Below the pieces are notes generated by a model. That model worked only from the letters and a program-made list of their open reading frames with translations. It had not been told where the DNA came from and made no database searches. Positions 8,858 through 18,035 of a stretch of 64,000 bases of DNA are shown here, piece by piece (within the stretch, counting starts at the first letter, position 1; the number at the start of each line of letters is the position of its first letter). Source of the DNA: UBA9662 sp002729415 (GTDB taxonomy: Bacteria; Poribacteria; WGA-4E; UBA9662); the NCBI GenBank assembly GCA_002729415.1, contig PBXZ01000057.1:1-64000 (forward strand). Reading direction: 5' to 3'. The position numbers and the translations under genes are program-made.

Positions 8858-9742
8858 ATGAAGACTGCACTTCATTCTGTGAGTTATGCTGGNTTCTGGA
8901 GTGGGCAAATACAGTTGACTTTGGAACAGTTTTTGGAGAAGGCTAGCAGTTTAGGCTATGAGGCTGTGATGTTGGTGGCAAAACGTCCGCATTTGTCACC
9001 GTTGGATGNAGGTTCTGANCGTCTCAATGAAATTCGAGATTTGCTTAGTCGTCATAATTTGCGATTGGCTTGTATTGCCGGTTACACTGATTTTTGCGCG
9101 GGCGTTGAGCACTCTGAGATTCCNCACCGTGAAATGCAGATTCTATATGTAGTGGAACTTGCTAAGATAGTATCCAATCTCGGTGGGAATTTAATACGTG
9201 TTTTTACTGGTTATGAGAGACCAGATNTATCATACGATCAGCAGTGGAATTGGTGCGTTGAGTCGCTGGCTGAGTGTGCGAGGCGGGCTGCTGACTGGGG
9301 AGTGACAATTGGTGTACAGAATCATCATGATATTGCCGCTCACCATGATAGTCTACATGATTTATTGATAGAGATTGACCATCCAAACTGTAAAGCAATG
9401 TTTGANGCTTGGTCCCCAGCNTTACAGGGAGTNGATCTCGTTTCGGCCGCTAAAAAAATGGCTCCTTTAACGGTACATACNACGGTTGCTGATTATGTAA
9501 ATCGTCCTCGTTTTTGTTACCAATCTAGGTTGGTAAATTACAGAAAACAGCAGGATATTATTCGAGCTGTACCAATGGGAGAAGGTTTTATTGATTATTC
9601 AGGTTTCTTCAATACATTGAAAGCCAATGGTTACGATGGATATGTAGCTTACGAAATGTGTTCTGTTCTGGAAGGTGGAGGATCTGAAGAGAATTTGGAT
9701 CGTTGTGCCAAGCAGTTCATAGATTACATGAAAGATTTCTAA
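8858..9742 (+). CDS. Sugar phosphate isomerase/epimerase
   Basis: This 294-residue member of the xylose-isomerase-like TIM-barrel family begins MKTALHSVSYA. The landmarks are LEKASSLGYEAVMLVAKRP, RHNLRLACIAGYTDF, NLIRVFTGYE, WGVTIGVQNHHDIA (metal and substrate side chains, about residue 150), IDHPNCKAMFxAWSP, and MGEGFIDYSGFFNTLKANGY followed by YVAYEMC with the last metal-binding Glu. I chose ATG 8858 because GGGAGA at 8845-8850 precedes it; a TTG at 8843 would put the start inside that ribosome binding site. It directly follows the Gfo/Idh oxidoreductase, a very common pairing. Exact sugar substrate is unknown. Confidence 0.85.
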   Translation: MKTALHSVSYAXFWSGQIQLTLEQFLEKASSLGYEAVMLVAKRPHLSPLDXGSXRLNEIRDLLSRHNLRLACIAGYTDFCAGVEHSEIXHREMQILYVVELAKIVSNLGGNLIRVFTGYERPDXSYDQQWNWCVESLAECARRAADWGVTIGVQNHHDIAAHHDSLHDLLIEIDHPNCKAMFXAWSPXLQGXDLVSAAKKMAPLTVHXTVADYVNRPRFCYQSRLVNYRKQQDIIRAVPMGEGFIDYSGFFNTLKANGYDGYVAYEMCSVLEGGGSEENLDRCAKQFIDYMKDF

Positions 9743-9841
9743 TAATAAGGAACAGTGGTTAGTTAGTTTTAAGGAAATGTATCAAACAGTTTTAAATTTT
9801 AGNGAATTATACGTAATTACTGCAACAAGGAAAAGACGCTT

Positions 9842-10858
9842 ATGAGCACNCANAATTCTAAACCACTCATTTTAACAACAACAGTTGGTTCATATCCTGT
9901 GCCNGATTGGTTAATGGCATTGCCTAGTGAACANGGCCTTATGGATGCAACACGAGTGGTTGTTGATATCCAACGCCAGTTTGGAATNGATCTTCCNACT
10001 GATGGNGAGCTTTATCGTTTTGATATGAATCATCCAGATACCAATGGCATGATTGAATACTTTATTCGTCCACTNGGAGGAATACGTGGTGAAGTTGGTC
10101 GTCGGGATTGGNGGGCATTCTCGGAAANGCACTCTATGTCTTTCCGTTCTAAACCCGCGGGGGTTGTTGAAGAGAAGATAGGTGAAGGAAGCCTNAATTT
10201 GGTTGNTGATTGTGAGCGGTTGATAGCCATTGCNGGAGAAAATGTCAAATTCACTGTTACNAGCCCGTATATGCTGGCTAGNACNCTNTTGGACAATCAT
10301 TATCACNATTTTGAGGAATTGTTGCTCGAATTGGCNCATGTNTTGGCCAGTCAGATTGCAGATTTGNATTGTCATTGTATCCAAATTGATGAAGCCAATA
10401 TTCCGGGTAATCCTCAGGATGGAACAATTGCNGCAAAAGCAATCAACATTGTTCTGGANGCTGTTCAAGGTGAAAAAGCAGTTCATTTCTGTTTTGGAAA
10501 TTATGGNGGACAGGTTATTCAAANAGGTANNTGGCTTGCATTGGTGNGTTTTTTAAACCAACTGCGTTGNGATCATCTGGTGTTGGAATTAGCCCATCGA
10601 CCAGATGATGATTTGGANGCGCTAAAGGACATATCAACAGATATAAGGCTTGGGATTGGCGTGATTGATGTCAANATTAATCATGTTGAGACNGCGGATC
10701 AGGTTGCTATGCGCATAGAAAAAGCTGAAAAAAAATTAAGNCAAGGGCATGTTGGATGGATACATCCAGATTGNGGGTTCTGGATGCTNAAACGCTCAGT
10801 GGCAGATCGGAAAATGGAAGCATTGGTAGCAGGCAGAGACAAATANCTTGGTTTGTAG
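9842..10858 (+). CDS. MetE-core (cobalamin-independent methionine synthase C-terminal-like) methyltransferase
   Basis: This 338-residue protein matches only the C-terminal catalytic half of MetE. It starts LTTTVGSYP, a typical MetE-like opening, followed by a TDGELYRFDM-type segment (about residues 50-60). The zinc site is present: HFCFGNY (His and Cys, about residue 214), LVLELAHRPDD (Glu, about 246), and HPDxGFW near residue 308, where the ambiguous codon TGN can be the expected Cys. Full MetE is about 750 residues; stand-alone cores occur in many bacteria and some transfer methyl groups from donors other than methyl-tetrahydrofolate-polyglutamate. Ambiguous bases here are mostly at third codon positions, indicating a conserved protein with synonymous variation. 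AAGGAA precedes the ATG. Confidence 0.8.
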   Translation: MSXXNSKPLILTTTVGSYPVXDWLMALPSEXGLMDATRVVVDIQRQFGXDLXTDXELYRFDMNHPDTNGMIEYFIRPXGGIRGEVGRRDWXAFSEXHSMSFRSKPAGVVEEKIGEGSXNLVXDCERLIAIXGENVKFTVXSPYMLAXXXLDNHYHXFEELLLELXHXLASQIADLXCHCIQIDEANIPGNPQDGTIXAKAINIVLXAVQGEKAVHFCFGNYXGQVIQXGXWLALVXFLNQLRXDHLVLELAHRPDDDLXALKDISTDIRLGIGVIDVXINHVEXADQVAMRIEKAEKKLXQGHVGWIHPDXGFWMXKRSVADRKMEALVAGRDKXLGL

Positions 10859-11292
10859 CGNCTTTTAATATTTACTTNCTGTCTTTGATAATGAGGACTG
10901 TNGCANAGANTCTGGCTATTGGGAACGAGAGTNNATTGGGAGATCTACTCAACGAGNTACTTGGGNNTNTCAAAATANCCTATCCTGNCCNGTTGATTAT
11001 NTTNATGNATNTGTATTTTGCAAGAANTTCCTTCAAGTCCGATGGTGTATTCCTGAACGCTTTCAAGCGTGCTAATTTCCCCCTTGGTNCTTTCTCGCGT
11101 GAATAAGTTTGAGATTTATACTACCTGTTAGAGGANCGTATGNTGGTTTCTAATTGGCCTTTCGTNGCGGGATGTAGGCTTTNCTTNCATTNGNATNANT
11201 NCGAAAAGTATTCTTCANAAANGGGGCTGGNCCTGTNTNCAAGGAGGTTATTGCATCCNCATGTTTTTGGTAAGTTGTTTTGGTAACTCAAG
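10859..11292. other. N-rich intergenic region, no gene recognised
   Basis: This is about 430 bases between the MetE-like gene and the convergent aldo/keto reductase gene. It is dense in ambiguous bases. A short open frame on the plus strand overlaps the MetE gene and continues to 11106, but it matches no family I know and has no ribosome binding site. No convincing hairpin terminator or RNA gene is visible. It may hold degraded coding sequence, but this cannot be supported. Confidence 0.3.
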
Positions 11293-12201
11293 TTAAGCNT
11301 CTGGAGTTGATNTNAGGATNGTGTTGATCATTTCTAGTTCATCGTTTGAAAAGACAGTAGCAGCAGCGACAANGTGCTCNCGNACTTGNTCTGGNTTTTT
11401 GGCTCCGACAAGTACGCATGAGATTGNNGGTAGCCGCAAAANCCATGCAATAGACAATTGAACTAGGTTAATTCCTTTTTGATGGGCAATTTGCTTTAGA
11501 TCTTCTGCGATAGTCAGGTATTGAGCGAATAATTCGCCTTGAAATCTGTGATAATTTGATCTTTCATCGTCATCGGGAAACCGAAATCCGGGCTTATACC
11601 GCCCAGTAAGTAGCCCTTTGGCTAAGGGACTGTGGGCAAGGATACCTATGCCAGATTGTTCGCAGAAGTCGATATCCTCCGATTCAATTTCGCGGTCGAA
11701 CATATTGTATCTTGGCTGATTTGACTCGAATTTTGCTGTTTGAAGCGCTTTGTTCATTTGATTAGCGTCAAAGTTAGACACACCAATAAAGCGTGTTTTT
11801 CCCTGTTTTCGCAAAAGTTGCATTGTTTCCATGCTTTCTTCAATTGGGTGTTCTGGGTTCCATCCATGGATTTGGTATAAATCTACGTAATCTACATCCA
11901 GCATTTTAAGGCTGTTTTCCATTGCGTTTATGATGCCGCTTTGGGAATAATTGCCACTGACTTTTGTTGCCAGAAAACAGCGATCTCGATAGCCTTCTTT
12001 GAGGGCTTTTCCAATTGTCTCCTCGCTTGTTCGGTAGGCTTGGGCTGTATCAAGGAGAGTTATACCATGATCGATAGCAGTGCGTACAATTTCAATGGCT
12101 ACGTTTTCGCTAACTTGTCCCATGCCTCCGCCAATGGGCCATGCGCCAAAGCCGATGCATGACACTTCTGGGCCTTCTTTACCGAGTCGTCTTTTTTGCA
12201 T
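11293..12201 (-). CDS. Aldo/keto reductase
   Basis: This 302-residue protein begins QKRRLGKEGPEVSCIGFGAW. The catalytic tetrad is visible: Asp and Tyr in LLDTAQAYRTSE (about residues 50-60), Lys in FLATKVSGN (about 79-84), and His in LYQIHGWNPEHP (about 113). RFIGVSNFDANQM and a QPRYNMFDREIE segment support the AKR fold, and the late LVGAK region contacts NADP(H). These enzymes reduce aldehydes and ketones, or oxidise sugars such as L-fucose or D-galactose in some bacterial members. GGAGGAGAGG before the ATG is an excellent ribosome binding site. The last roughly 40 residues hold many ambiguous positions. It is transcribed against its neighbours and is likely a single-gene unit. Confidence 0.93.
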   Translation of the reverse strand: MQKRRLGKEGPEVSCIGFGAWPIGGGMGQVSENVAIEIVRTAIDHGITLLDTAQAYRTSEETIGKALKEGYRDRCFLATKVSGNYSQSGIINAMENSLKMLDVDYVDLYQIHGWNPEHPIEESMETMQLLRKQGKTRFIGVSNFDANQMNKALQTAKFESNQPRYNMFDREIESEDIDFCEQSGIGILAHSPLAKGLLTGRYKPGFRFPDDDERSNYHRFQGELFAQYLTIAEDLKQIAHQKGINLVQLSIAWXLRLXXISCVLVGAKXPXQXXEHXVAAATVFSNDELEMINXIXXSTPXA

Positions 12202-12498
12202 GATNGATTTCCTCTCCTCCTAAATTTTGAGATTTTATATTATAATTATCTTTGGGTTTCCGAGTAAGTNCATTGNGNTTAACGANGATTTNTGCAANAT
12301 GNAATNGTNGGTGAATCCCGTTGTNCTAGNTTNAGTGTATATTATTACTAGTCATCATGTATGTCAATGNCTGAATTGTCGNTTTTTTGTCTGCATAGTC
12401 AATTNGTTCATAAATAGAGATTGGAAAATTTGTGTTTAACTAACATNATATNTTGTNATGANTTTGAAGTGGGGATTGGGGAGAAACTAACTTAACTT

Positions 12499-14016
12499 AT
12501 GTNTTCCGTTGTGNATAAAGNTTTGCAAGAAGCTANGGCTTTTTACAAAACTGGTCAGATTGATGAAACCGAGCGAATTTGTCAAGAAATACTACATTCT
12601 GATCCTGATAGCGTCGATGCCCTTCATCTTCTGGGTGTGGTTGCTTATCGGGTTGGGAAATATGATGTTGCGGTTGATTTAATAACTCAGGCTATAGAAA
12701 TCGATTCTGGACAAGCTATATTCTTTAATAGTTTGGGTTTGGGCTTGAAGGAACAGNTTAGATTAGAAGAAGCTNTTGAAGCGTATCNNCGTGCNCTAGA
12801 AATCAATCCTGACTATAGTGAAGCTTGTAATAATCTGGGTACTGTTTTACAGAGNCAAGAAGACTTTGANCAAGCTATTGCATTATACCGNCATGCAGTN
12901 NNNATNAANCCCNNATATTGTGANGCATATAATAATCTTGGCCTNTTGTTTCAGGAGCANGGNCGGTTGAAAGAGGGNATTGAAGCTTACAAGTGTGCAT
13001 TGAAAATACATCCTCAATTTGCGAATGCNCATAGTAATCTGGCAAAAACNCTGTTTCTTCAAGGTGATTTTAGGAACGCTTGGAAAGAGTATGAATGGCG
13101 TTGGGAATGTAGNGGGATCAGTTTCTCCCTCAATAAGCGACACTTTCCCCAATCTCTTTGGGACGGTTCAAATCTGAGTCGAAGAACTATTCTCGTTTGG
13201 NCGGAACAAGGAATTGGTGATGAAATTATGTTCTCCAGTATGCTTCCGAATCTCTTAAGAATGAATTCAAATGTCATTGTTGAGTGTGACAAACGGCTAG
13301 TTCCCCTTTTTCAACGATCTTTTCCGGATGTTCAGTTTGTCCCACGAGAAGATCCAACCAATCCGAAANTATTGGATACGACCATTATTGATTACCAGAT
13401 TCCAATGGGGAGTTTAGGACAATGGNTNAGAGTANATGAGGATGCTTTTCTGCCNANACAAGAATCGTATTTGCAGGCTTGTCCGAATAAAACTCGTCAA
13501 ATNCAAAAAAAATATCGGGANTTGGCAGATGATAAGTTGTTGGTTGGTATTTCATGGAAGAGTACTGGTATAGATAAAAAAAGAGCTCATACAAAGAATG
13601 NGCCTTTGNAATACTGGATACCCATTTTGTCGCGACAGGATTGTTATTTTATTAGTCTGCAATACGGTGATATCAGGGAAGATATTGAGGAACATACATC
13701 TGCGTTTGGTTGTCCAATATATNTAGATGAAGAGATAGATTCATTGGAAAATCTAGATGATTTTGCTGCCCAAGTATCGGCGTTGGATTTAATTATTTCC
13801 ACCTCAAATGCAACGGTACATGTGGCAGGAGGGTTGGGCAAAAGGGTTTGGGTNTTGTTGTCATCTCGTCCGGATTGGCGATGGATGTTAGNNAGGGATG
13901 ACTCGCTGTGGTATCAGACGGTGAGATTGTTTAGGCAAGAAAAGTTGNGGGATTTGGAAAGNNTGCTCCAACGTGTTANTTTTNCNTTGGGAAAAGATTG
14001 TAGNTTGTNCAACTGA
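12499..14016 (+). CDS. TPR protein with C-terminal GT9-like glycosyltransferase domain (paralogue A)
   Basis: This 505-residue protein has about six tetratricopeptide repeats in residues 8-200, for example VGKYDVAVDLITQAIEIDSG and YNNLG-type starts. A linker ending EYEWRWE leads to a transferase-like domain. There ILVWxEQGIGDEIMFSSML (about residue 231) and VIVECDKRLVPLFQRSFP match the nucleotide-sugar region of TPR-associated GT9/SPINDLY-like proteins. LIISTSNATVHVAGGLGK (about 432) and a SLWYQTVRLFRQ ending are typical of this architecture. Such proteins are predicted to glycosylate proteins or glycans; acceptors are unknown. No signal peptide is visible, so it is probably cytoplasmic. It is a paralogue of the next gene, with about four fewer repeats. 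The fourth repeat (about 12880-12915) is full of ambiguous bases. GGGGAGAA lies upstream at a somewhat long distance. Confidence 0.78.
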   Translation: MXSVVXKXLQEAXAFYKTGQIDETERICQEILHSDPDSVDALHLLGVVAYRVGKYDVAVDLITQAIEIDSGQAIFFNSLGLGLKEQXRLEEAXEAYXRXLEINPDYSEACNNLGTVLQXQEDFXQAIALYXHAXXXXPXYCXAYNNLGXLFQEXXRLKEXIEAYKCALKIHPQFANXHSNLAKXLFLQGDFRNAWKEYEWRWECXGISFSLNKRHFPQSLWDGSNLSRRTILVWXEQGIGDEIMFSSMLPNLLRMNSNVIVECDKRLVPLFQRSFPDVQFVPREDPTNPKXLDTTIIDYQIPMGSLGQWXRVXEDAFLXXQESYLQACPNKTRQXQKKYRXLADDKLLVGISWKSTGIDKKRAHTKNXPLXYWIPILSRQDCYFISLQYGDIREDIEEHTSAFGCPIYXDEEIDSLENLDDFAAQVSALDLIISTSNATVHVAGGLGKRVWXLLSSRPDWRWMLXRDDSLWYQTVRLFRQEKLXDLEXXLQRVXFXLGKDCXLXN

Positions 14017-14116
14017 AGTCTCTTATTTTCTAGGANGNTTAGGTTGCAAGAGATGGTGTAGGAGATGATTTTTTNTGTGTAGGGAAAAAAGCTGAGTATA
14101 GACAGGNTTAATAATC

Positions 14117-16075
14117 ATGGTTCGACAACCTTNAGCCTTAATCCAACGGGCCGAAATTGATGAGAAATTACGCAAGGCNGTGGATCTGCATCGGTCTGGT
14201 CAACTAGAACGGGCCGAGCAGATATATCGGGAAATATTGTGTGATNNCCCNAAGCATGCTGATGCTCTNCACCTCNTNGGTGTNGTTGCTTATCAAGTTG
14301 GGAAATGTGCAGTTGCAGTTGATTTAGTATCTCAGGCTATAGAGATTGACCCGAANCANTCCTCGTATTTCAATAATTTNGGTAATGCCTTCAAAAAACT
14401 TGGTAATTTGGGAGAATCAACNCAAGCCTATTATAGAGCTATTGAAATCGAACCGGATTACGCCGAAGCCTATAATAATCTGGGTAATGTTTTAGCGGAA
14501 CAGGACAGATTGGAAGAGTCCATTAGNGCTTATCATNGNGCGNTGGAGATTGATCCAGAATATAGCGAGGCTTATAATAATTTGGGAGTAACGCTTAGAG
14601 CTCAGGGGAGCTTGGAGGAATCAGTTCTAGCTTATCGTCAAGCGGTTCAGATTGATCCGAAATTTTCTAATGCTTATTACAATCTAGGCTGTTTGCTGCA
14701 GGAAACAGGAGAGTTGGAGGACTCAATTCGAGCCTATTGTAAGGTATTGAAGATAAATCCAGAGTATATGGAAGTCTATAATAATCTGGGTTTGGCTCTG
14801 AGAAAACAGGACAGATTAGAAGAGTCGGTCCAGGTTTATCGACAAGCTATCGAGATCAAGCCAGATTACGTCGAAGCCTATAATAATCTGGGTAATATCT
14901 TGGCGGAACAGGATAGGTTAGCAGAGTCGATTGATGCTTATCGTCAGGCACTAAAGATAAATTCGGACTATAGTGAGGCTTATAACAATCTAGGTAGCGC
15001 TCTTCAATTAAACACGGATTTTAAGGCTGCTAAGCGAGCCTATTGCAAAGTTTTAGAGATGCAGCCACAATTTGCGGCTGCCCATAAAAATCTTGGATTA
15101 CTGTCGTTGCTGATGGGTGATTTCCAGAATGGATGGAGGGAATATGAGTGGAGATGGCAGTGTGACGATTTTGCTTCCAAGAGACATCGTTTTCCTCAAC
15201 CTTTCTGGGATGGGTCAAGTCTGAATCAAAAGACAATCCTTGTTTGGACAGAACAGGGAGTTGGTGATGAAATTATGTTCTCCAGTATGCTTCCTACCCT
15301 CTTGAAAATTGATGTGAGAGTGATCGTTGAGTGCACCCGTCGTTTGATCCCCCTTTTTCAACGTGCTTTTCCTGGAGTCCGATTTATTCCTCGGGAAAAT
15401 CCGGTAAATCGACAGTTACTTGACATGGCTATTGATTGCCAAATTCCGATGCTTAGTTTGGGGAANTGGNTTAGGCCTAGTGNAGAAAGNTTTCCTTNGG
15501 ATCAAGAGTCNTATTTATTCTCTTGCGTGGAAAAAACCAAACNANTGAGACAGAAATATCAGCTGNTAGCAGGNNGTAGACTATTGGTTGGTATTTCGTG
15601 GAAGAGCACTGGNAGTGATCGAAGAAGAAGTAGATCGAAAAGTACTGCNNTGGAGTCTTGGACGTCAATTTTGTCACGGCAGGATTGCTTTTTCCTGAAT
15701 TTGCAATATGGTGATGTCAAACGAGAAATCGAAGAATTTAAGTCGAAAACGGATCTGAGAATTTATTATGATGAAGAGATAGATTCGCTAAAAAATTTAG
15801 ACGATTTTGCTGCGCAGGTGTCGGCGTTAGACCTCATTATCTCGACATCGAATACAACGGTACATATAGCAGGTGGATTGGGGAAAATCGTGTGGACACT
15901 ATTACCTAATCCACCAGATTGGAAGTGGATGTTGGAGGGAAAGGATTCGGTATGGTACCCAGCGATGAGATTGTTTCGACAGGATAAAATTGGAGATTGG
16001 TCAGGTGTCTTTCGATCTGTAGCGTTGGAACTAGATATTTTTTGTCGTGGGATGGTCTCTGATGAAAGTCCTTGA
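14117..16075 (+). CDS. TPR protein with C-terminal GT9-like glycosyltransferase domain (paralogue B)
   Basis: This 652-residue protein has about ten tetratricopeptide repeats in residues 15-345, many sharing a YNNLG start and a core such as AEQDRLEESI. The C-terminal domain opens after REYEWRWQ (about 345), with ILVWTEQGVGDEIMFSSML (about 373), VIVECTRRLIPLFQRAFP (about 402), LIISTSNTTVHIAGGLGK (about 575) and a VWYPAMRLFRQ ending. It is clearly homologous, domain by domain, to the upstream gene, so the pair arose by tandem duplication followed by repeat gain or loss. Neighbouring repeats in this gene are also alike at DNA level, so repeat number may be unstable. Predicted activity is glycosyl transfer to an unknown acceptor. 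Its last 14 bases overlap the next gene. Confidence 0.8.
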   Translation: MVRQPXALIQRAEIDEKLRKXVDLHRSGQLERAEQIYREILCDXXKHADAXHLXGXVAYQVGKCAVAVDLVSQAIEIDPXXSSYFNNXGNAFKKLGNLGESXQAYYRAIEIEPDYAEAYNNLGNVLAEQDRLEESIXAYHXAXEIDPEYSEAYNNLGVTLRAQGSLEESVLAYRQAVQIDPKFSNAYYNLGCLLQETGELEDSIRAYCKVLKINPEYMEVYNNLGLALRKQDRLEESVQVYRQAIEIKPDYVEAYNNLGNILAEQDRLAESIDAYRQALKINSDYSEAYNNLGSALQLNTDFKAAKRAYCKVLEMQPQFAAAHKNLGLLSLLMGDFQNGWREYEWRWQCDDFASKRHRFPQPFWDGSSLNQKTILVWTEQGVGDEIMFSSMLPTLLKIDVRVIVECTRRLIPLFQRAFPGVRFIPRENPVNRQLLDMAIDCQIPMLSLGXWXRPSXEXFPXDQEXYLFSCVEKTKXXRQKYQLXAXXRLLVGISWKSTXSDRRRSRSKSTXXESWTSILSRQDCFFLNLQYGDVKREIEEFKSKTDLRIYYDEEIDSLKNLDDFAAQVSALDLIISTSNTTVHIAGGLGKIVWTLLPNPPDWKWMLEGKDSVWYPAMRLFRQDKIGDWSGVFRSVALELDIFCRGMVSDESP

Positions 16076-16934
16076 CACGTTTGACCAATTTTATGGGTCT
16101 ATTTATCATGATCGCTGGTCGAGTTTGAGGTCGGCGTTGGTTGAAAAACCTGCTCAAGTTAAGAGGTTCAATCTGTTTTTGGGAAATTCTTACTCAAAGG
16201 TTTCTGATCCTGTTGCGAGTTGGGCCTTAAACTGTTTTAGTGTGGAACGAACGTTCAGTCCGCAAGTGCAGGCCTGTGGCTTAATGGATTTTTTCGTCAT
16301 GGATCTAGCGTCTTTTGTGGTTGCGAATGTCTTAGAGGTTCAAGAAAATGATAGGGTTTTGGATATGTGTGCAGCTCCGGGTGGTAAGGCATTGATACTA
16401 GCGGAGAAACTAGGACCAAATAGTCAGTTAGTATTGAACGAGTTGTCCAAGACCCGCTTTCATCGTCTGAAAAAGGTGTTGGAGTCTTATGTTCCTCAAG
16501 ATGTTTTAGAACGGATTTCTTTTCGTTCGTATGACGCGACCAAATGGGGGATCTATGAGATAGGGGCTTATGACCGGATACTTGTTGATGCACCTTGTTC
16601 AGCTGAGGCGCATCTGCTCCGTAATCTATCGGAAATGCAGAAGTGGTCACCCAAGAGGAGCAAGAGGTTAGCACAAAGACAATATGCTTTACTATGCTCA
16701 GCCTTACTAGCTGCGCGTCCTGAATCAAGGATCGTCTATTCCACATGTAGCATATCTCCTTTGGAAAACGATGGGGTTTTGAACAAACTGAAGAGCAAGA
16801 AAGGAGATCTCTTCGAATTTGAAGTGCCTGCATCACCTTTGGGAGAAAGAACCGAGTTTGGATGGCAGATTTTGCCTGATCAGCATCAATGGGGACCGAT
16901 GTATTTTTCAACCCTGAGAAAACTGGGGCATTGA
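16062..16934 (+). CDS. RsmB/NSUN-family RNA (cytosine-5) methyltransferase
   Basis: This protein of about 290 residues belongs to the NOL1/NOP2/Sun family. The SAM site DMCAAPGGKALILAEKLG (about residue 100-117) is nearly diagnostic. DRILVDAPCSAEAHLL (about 168) carries the PC motif, where Cys releases the enzyme, and IVYSTCSISPLENDGV (about 225) carries the TC motif with the nucleophilic Cys. Both catalytic cysteines are present, so an active m5C methyltransferase on rRNA or tRNA is expected. No clear N-terminal NusB or C-terminal PUA domain is seen, unlike E. coli RsmB or RsmF. The ATG at 16062 overlaps the preceding gene by 14 bases; a GTG at 16047 in the same frame is an alternative. Translational coupling to the TPR gene is likely. 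Confidence 0.9.
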   Translation: MKVLDTFDQFYGSIYHDRWSSLRSALVEKPAQVKRFNLFLGNSYSKVSDPVASWALNCFSVERTFSPQVQACGLMDFFVMDLASFVVANVLEVQENDRVLDMCAAPGGKALILAEKLGPNSQLVLNELSKTRFHRLKKVLESYVPQDVLERISFRSYDATKWGIYEIGAYDRILVDAPCSAEAHLLRNLSEMQKWSPKRSKRLAQRQYALLCSALLAARPESRIVYSTCSISPLENDGVLNKLKSKKGDLFEFEVPASPLGERTEFGWQILPDQHQWGPMYFSTLRKLGH

Positions 16935-17079
16935 GTTAAAATTTTGCATAGTTAGTGTGATTTAAAGCTTATTTGCATAGGTGTAAGTTATATGAAGCGG
17001 TAAACTGTTTTCGGTTCGGTGTTTTTTGACATTATTGAAGGCCCAATTTTGACGACTATATGATTTAGGGAGTTTCGCT

Positions 17080-17937
17080 ATGAATCAACATTATTTCAAG
17101 AATAATCAAATTGTAACAGATCGTCATATCAGTTTTTTTCAAACCTTTGGTTACCTAGCTTTCCCAGGTTTGATTAGGGATTGTATTGATGATATTATTG
17201 AGGCTTTTGAAGAAGTTTGGCAGCAGCAAGGGCATACTCATAGTGGTGTGCCTCACGATGGTTCTAAGCGATCTTGCATAGTTCCCTTTCCTGATCAGCA
17301 CCCCCGTTTGTGTCAACTTCTTGATGATCCGCGAATTGATGCAATTGCTTCGACTTTGTTAGGTGATGACTACAATTTTATGCCGAGTGATGGAAATTAC
17401 TATGCTGGTAACACGGGTTGGCATTCAGATGGTGGCAACAGTGATATTCTCCATATTAAGATTGCTTATTACCTCGATCCTCTGTCTCGTGAGACTGGAT
17501 CGGTGAGAGTTATCCCAGGAAGCCATCATTTTGGCGATCAGTATGCAGATTCATTAAGCAAAGATTTGGGAAATAGTCAGGGGGTATGGGAGATTGATGG
17601 GAGTCAAGTACCCGCTCAGGCACTTGAAACAGAACCTGGTGACGTAGTGGTGTTCAATCATAAGACTAAGCATGCTTCCTTCGGCGGTGGCGGTTGGCGG
17701 AGGATGTTTACCATGAATTTATGTCAGCGTTATCCTGAATCCCGTGTTCAGGAACTTCGGGACTATTTGAACGGCGTAGCCAGATTTTGGGTTGATCGTG
17801 CTTACGGCCAGATTATGATGGAAACGGCTGGTTCAAAACGAATGCGGCATCTAGAACAAGTGATGGCCAACGATGGCCATATTGCTGAACTGTCGNGTCA
17901 AGCCAGAGAAGANATGGATGAACCATCGCGTGGATAA
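17080..17937 (+). CDS. Phytanoyl-CoA dioxygenase (PhyH) family protein
   Basis: This 285-residue Fe(II)/2-oxoglutarate-dependent oxygenase has the iron-binding HxD in GNTGWHSDGGNSD (about residue 113-117). Further family marks are SVRVIPGSHHFGD (about 149), PGDVVVFNHKTKHAS with the distal His (about 200), and an Arg in GGGWRRMFTMN for 2-oxoglutarate binding. All three iron ligands and the Arg are present, so it should be active. The PhyH family is diverse, hydroxylating lipids, amino acids, sugars or natural products; the substrate here is unknown. AGGGAG precedes the ATG. An SDR gene follows about 100 bases later, which could use the hydroxylated product. This is an inference from position only. 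Confidence 0.9.
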   Translation: MNQHYFKNNQIVTDRHISFFQTFGYLAFPGLIRDCIDDIIEAFEEVWQQQGHTHSGVPHDGSKRSCIVPFPDQHPRLCQLLDDPRIDAIASTLLGDDYNFMPSDGNYYAGNTGWHSDGGNSDILHIKIAYYLDPLSRETGSVRVIPGSHHFGDQYADSLSKDLGNSQGVWEIDGSQVPAQALETEPGDVVVFNHKTKHASFGGGGWRRMFTMNLCQRYPESRVQELRDYLNGVARFWVDRAYGQIMMETAGSKRMRHLEQVMANDGHIAELSXQAREXMDEPSRG

Positions 17938-18035
17938 AGGGGGAGATATTNNTGTGTTTNTAGTTGTNGCAATTTTAGATTTACATTCTGTTGGTGTTGA
18001 AAGGTGTGANAAGATAATATTTAGGAGAATAGAGG

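Noticed and set aside
9911..10522. 203-residue minus-strand frame opposite the MetE-like gene
   Set aside because: Its codons are full of ambiguous bases because Ns fall at wobble positions of the plus-strand gene; no known domain.
10859..11106. Plus-strand frame running on past the MetE-like gene
   Set aside because: It overlaps the MetE gene in another frame, is N-rich and matches no family.
16297..16911. 204-residue minus-strand frame opposite the RNA methyltransferase
   Set aside because: No family similarity and no ribosome binding site; the plus strand carries intact NSUN catalytic motifs throughout.
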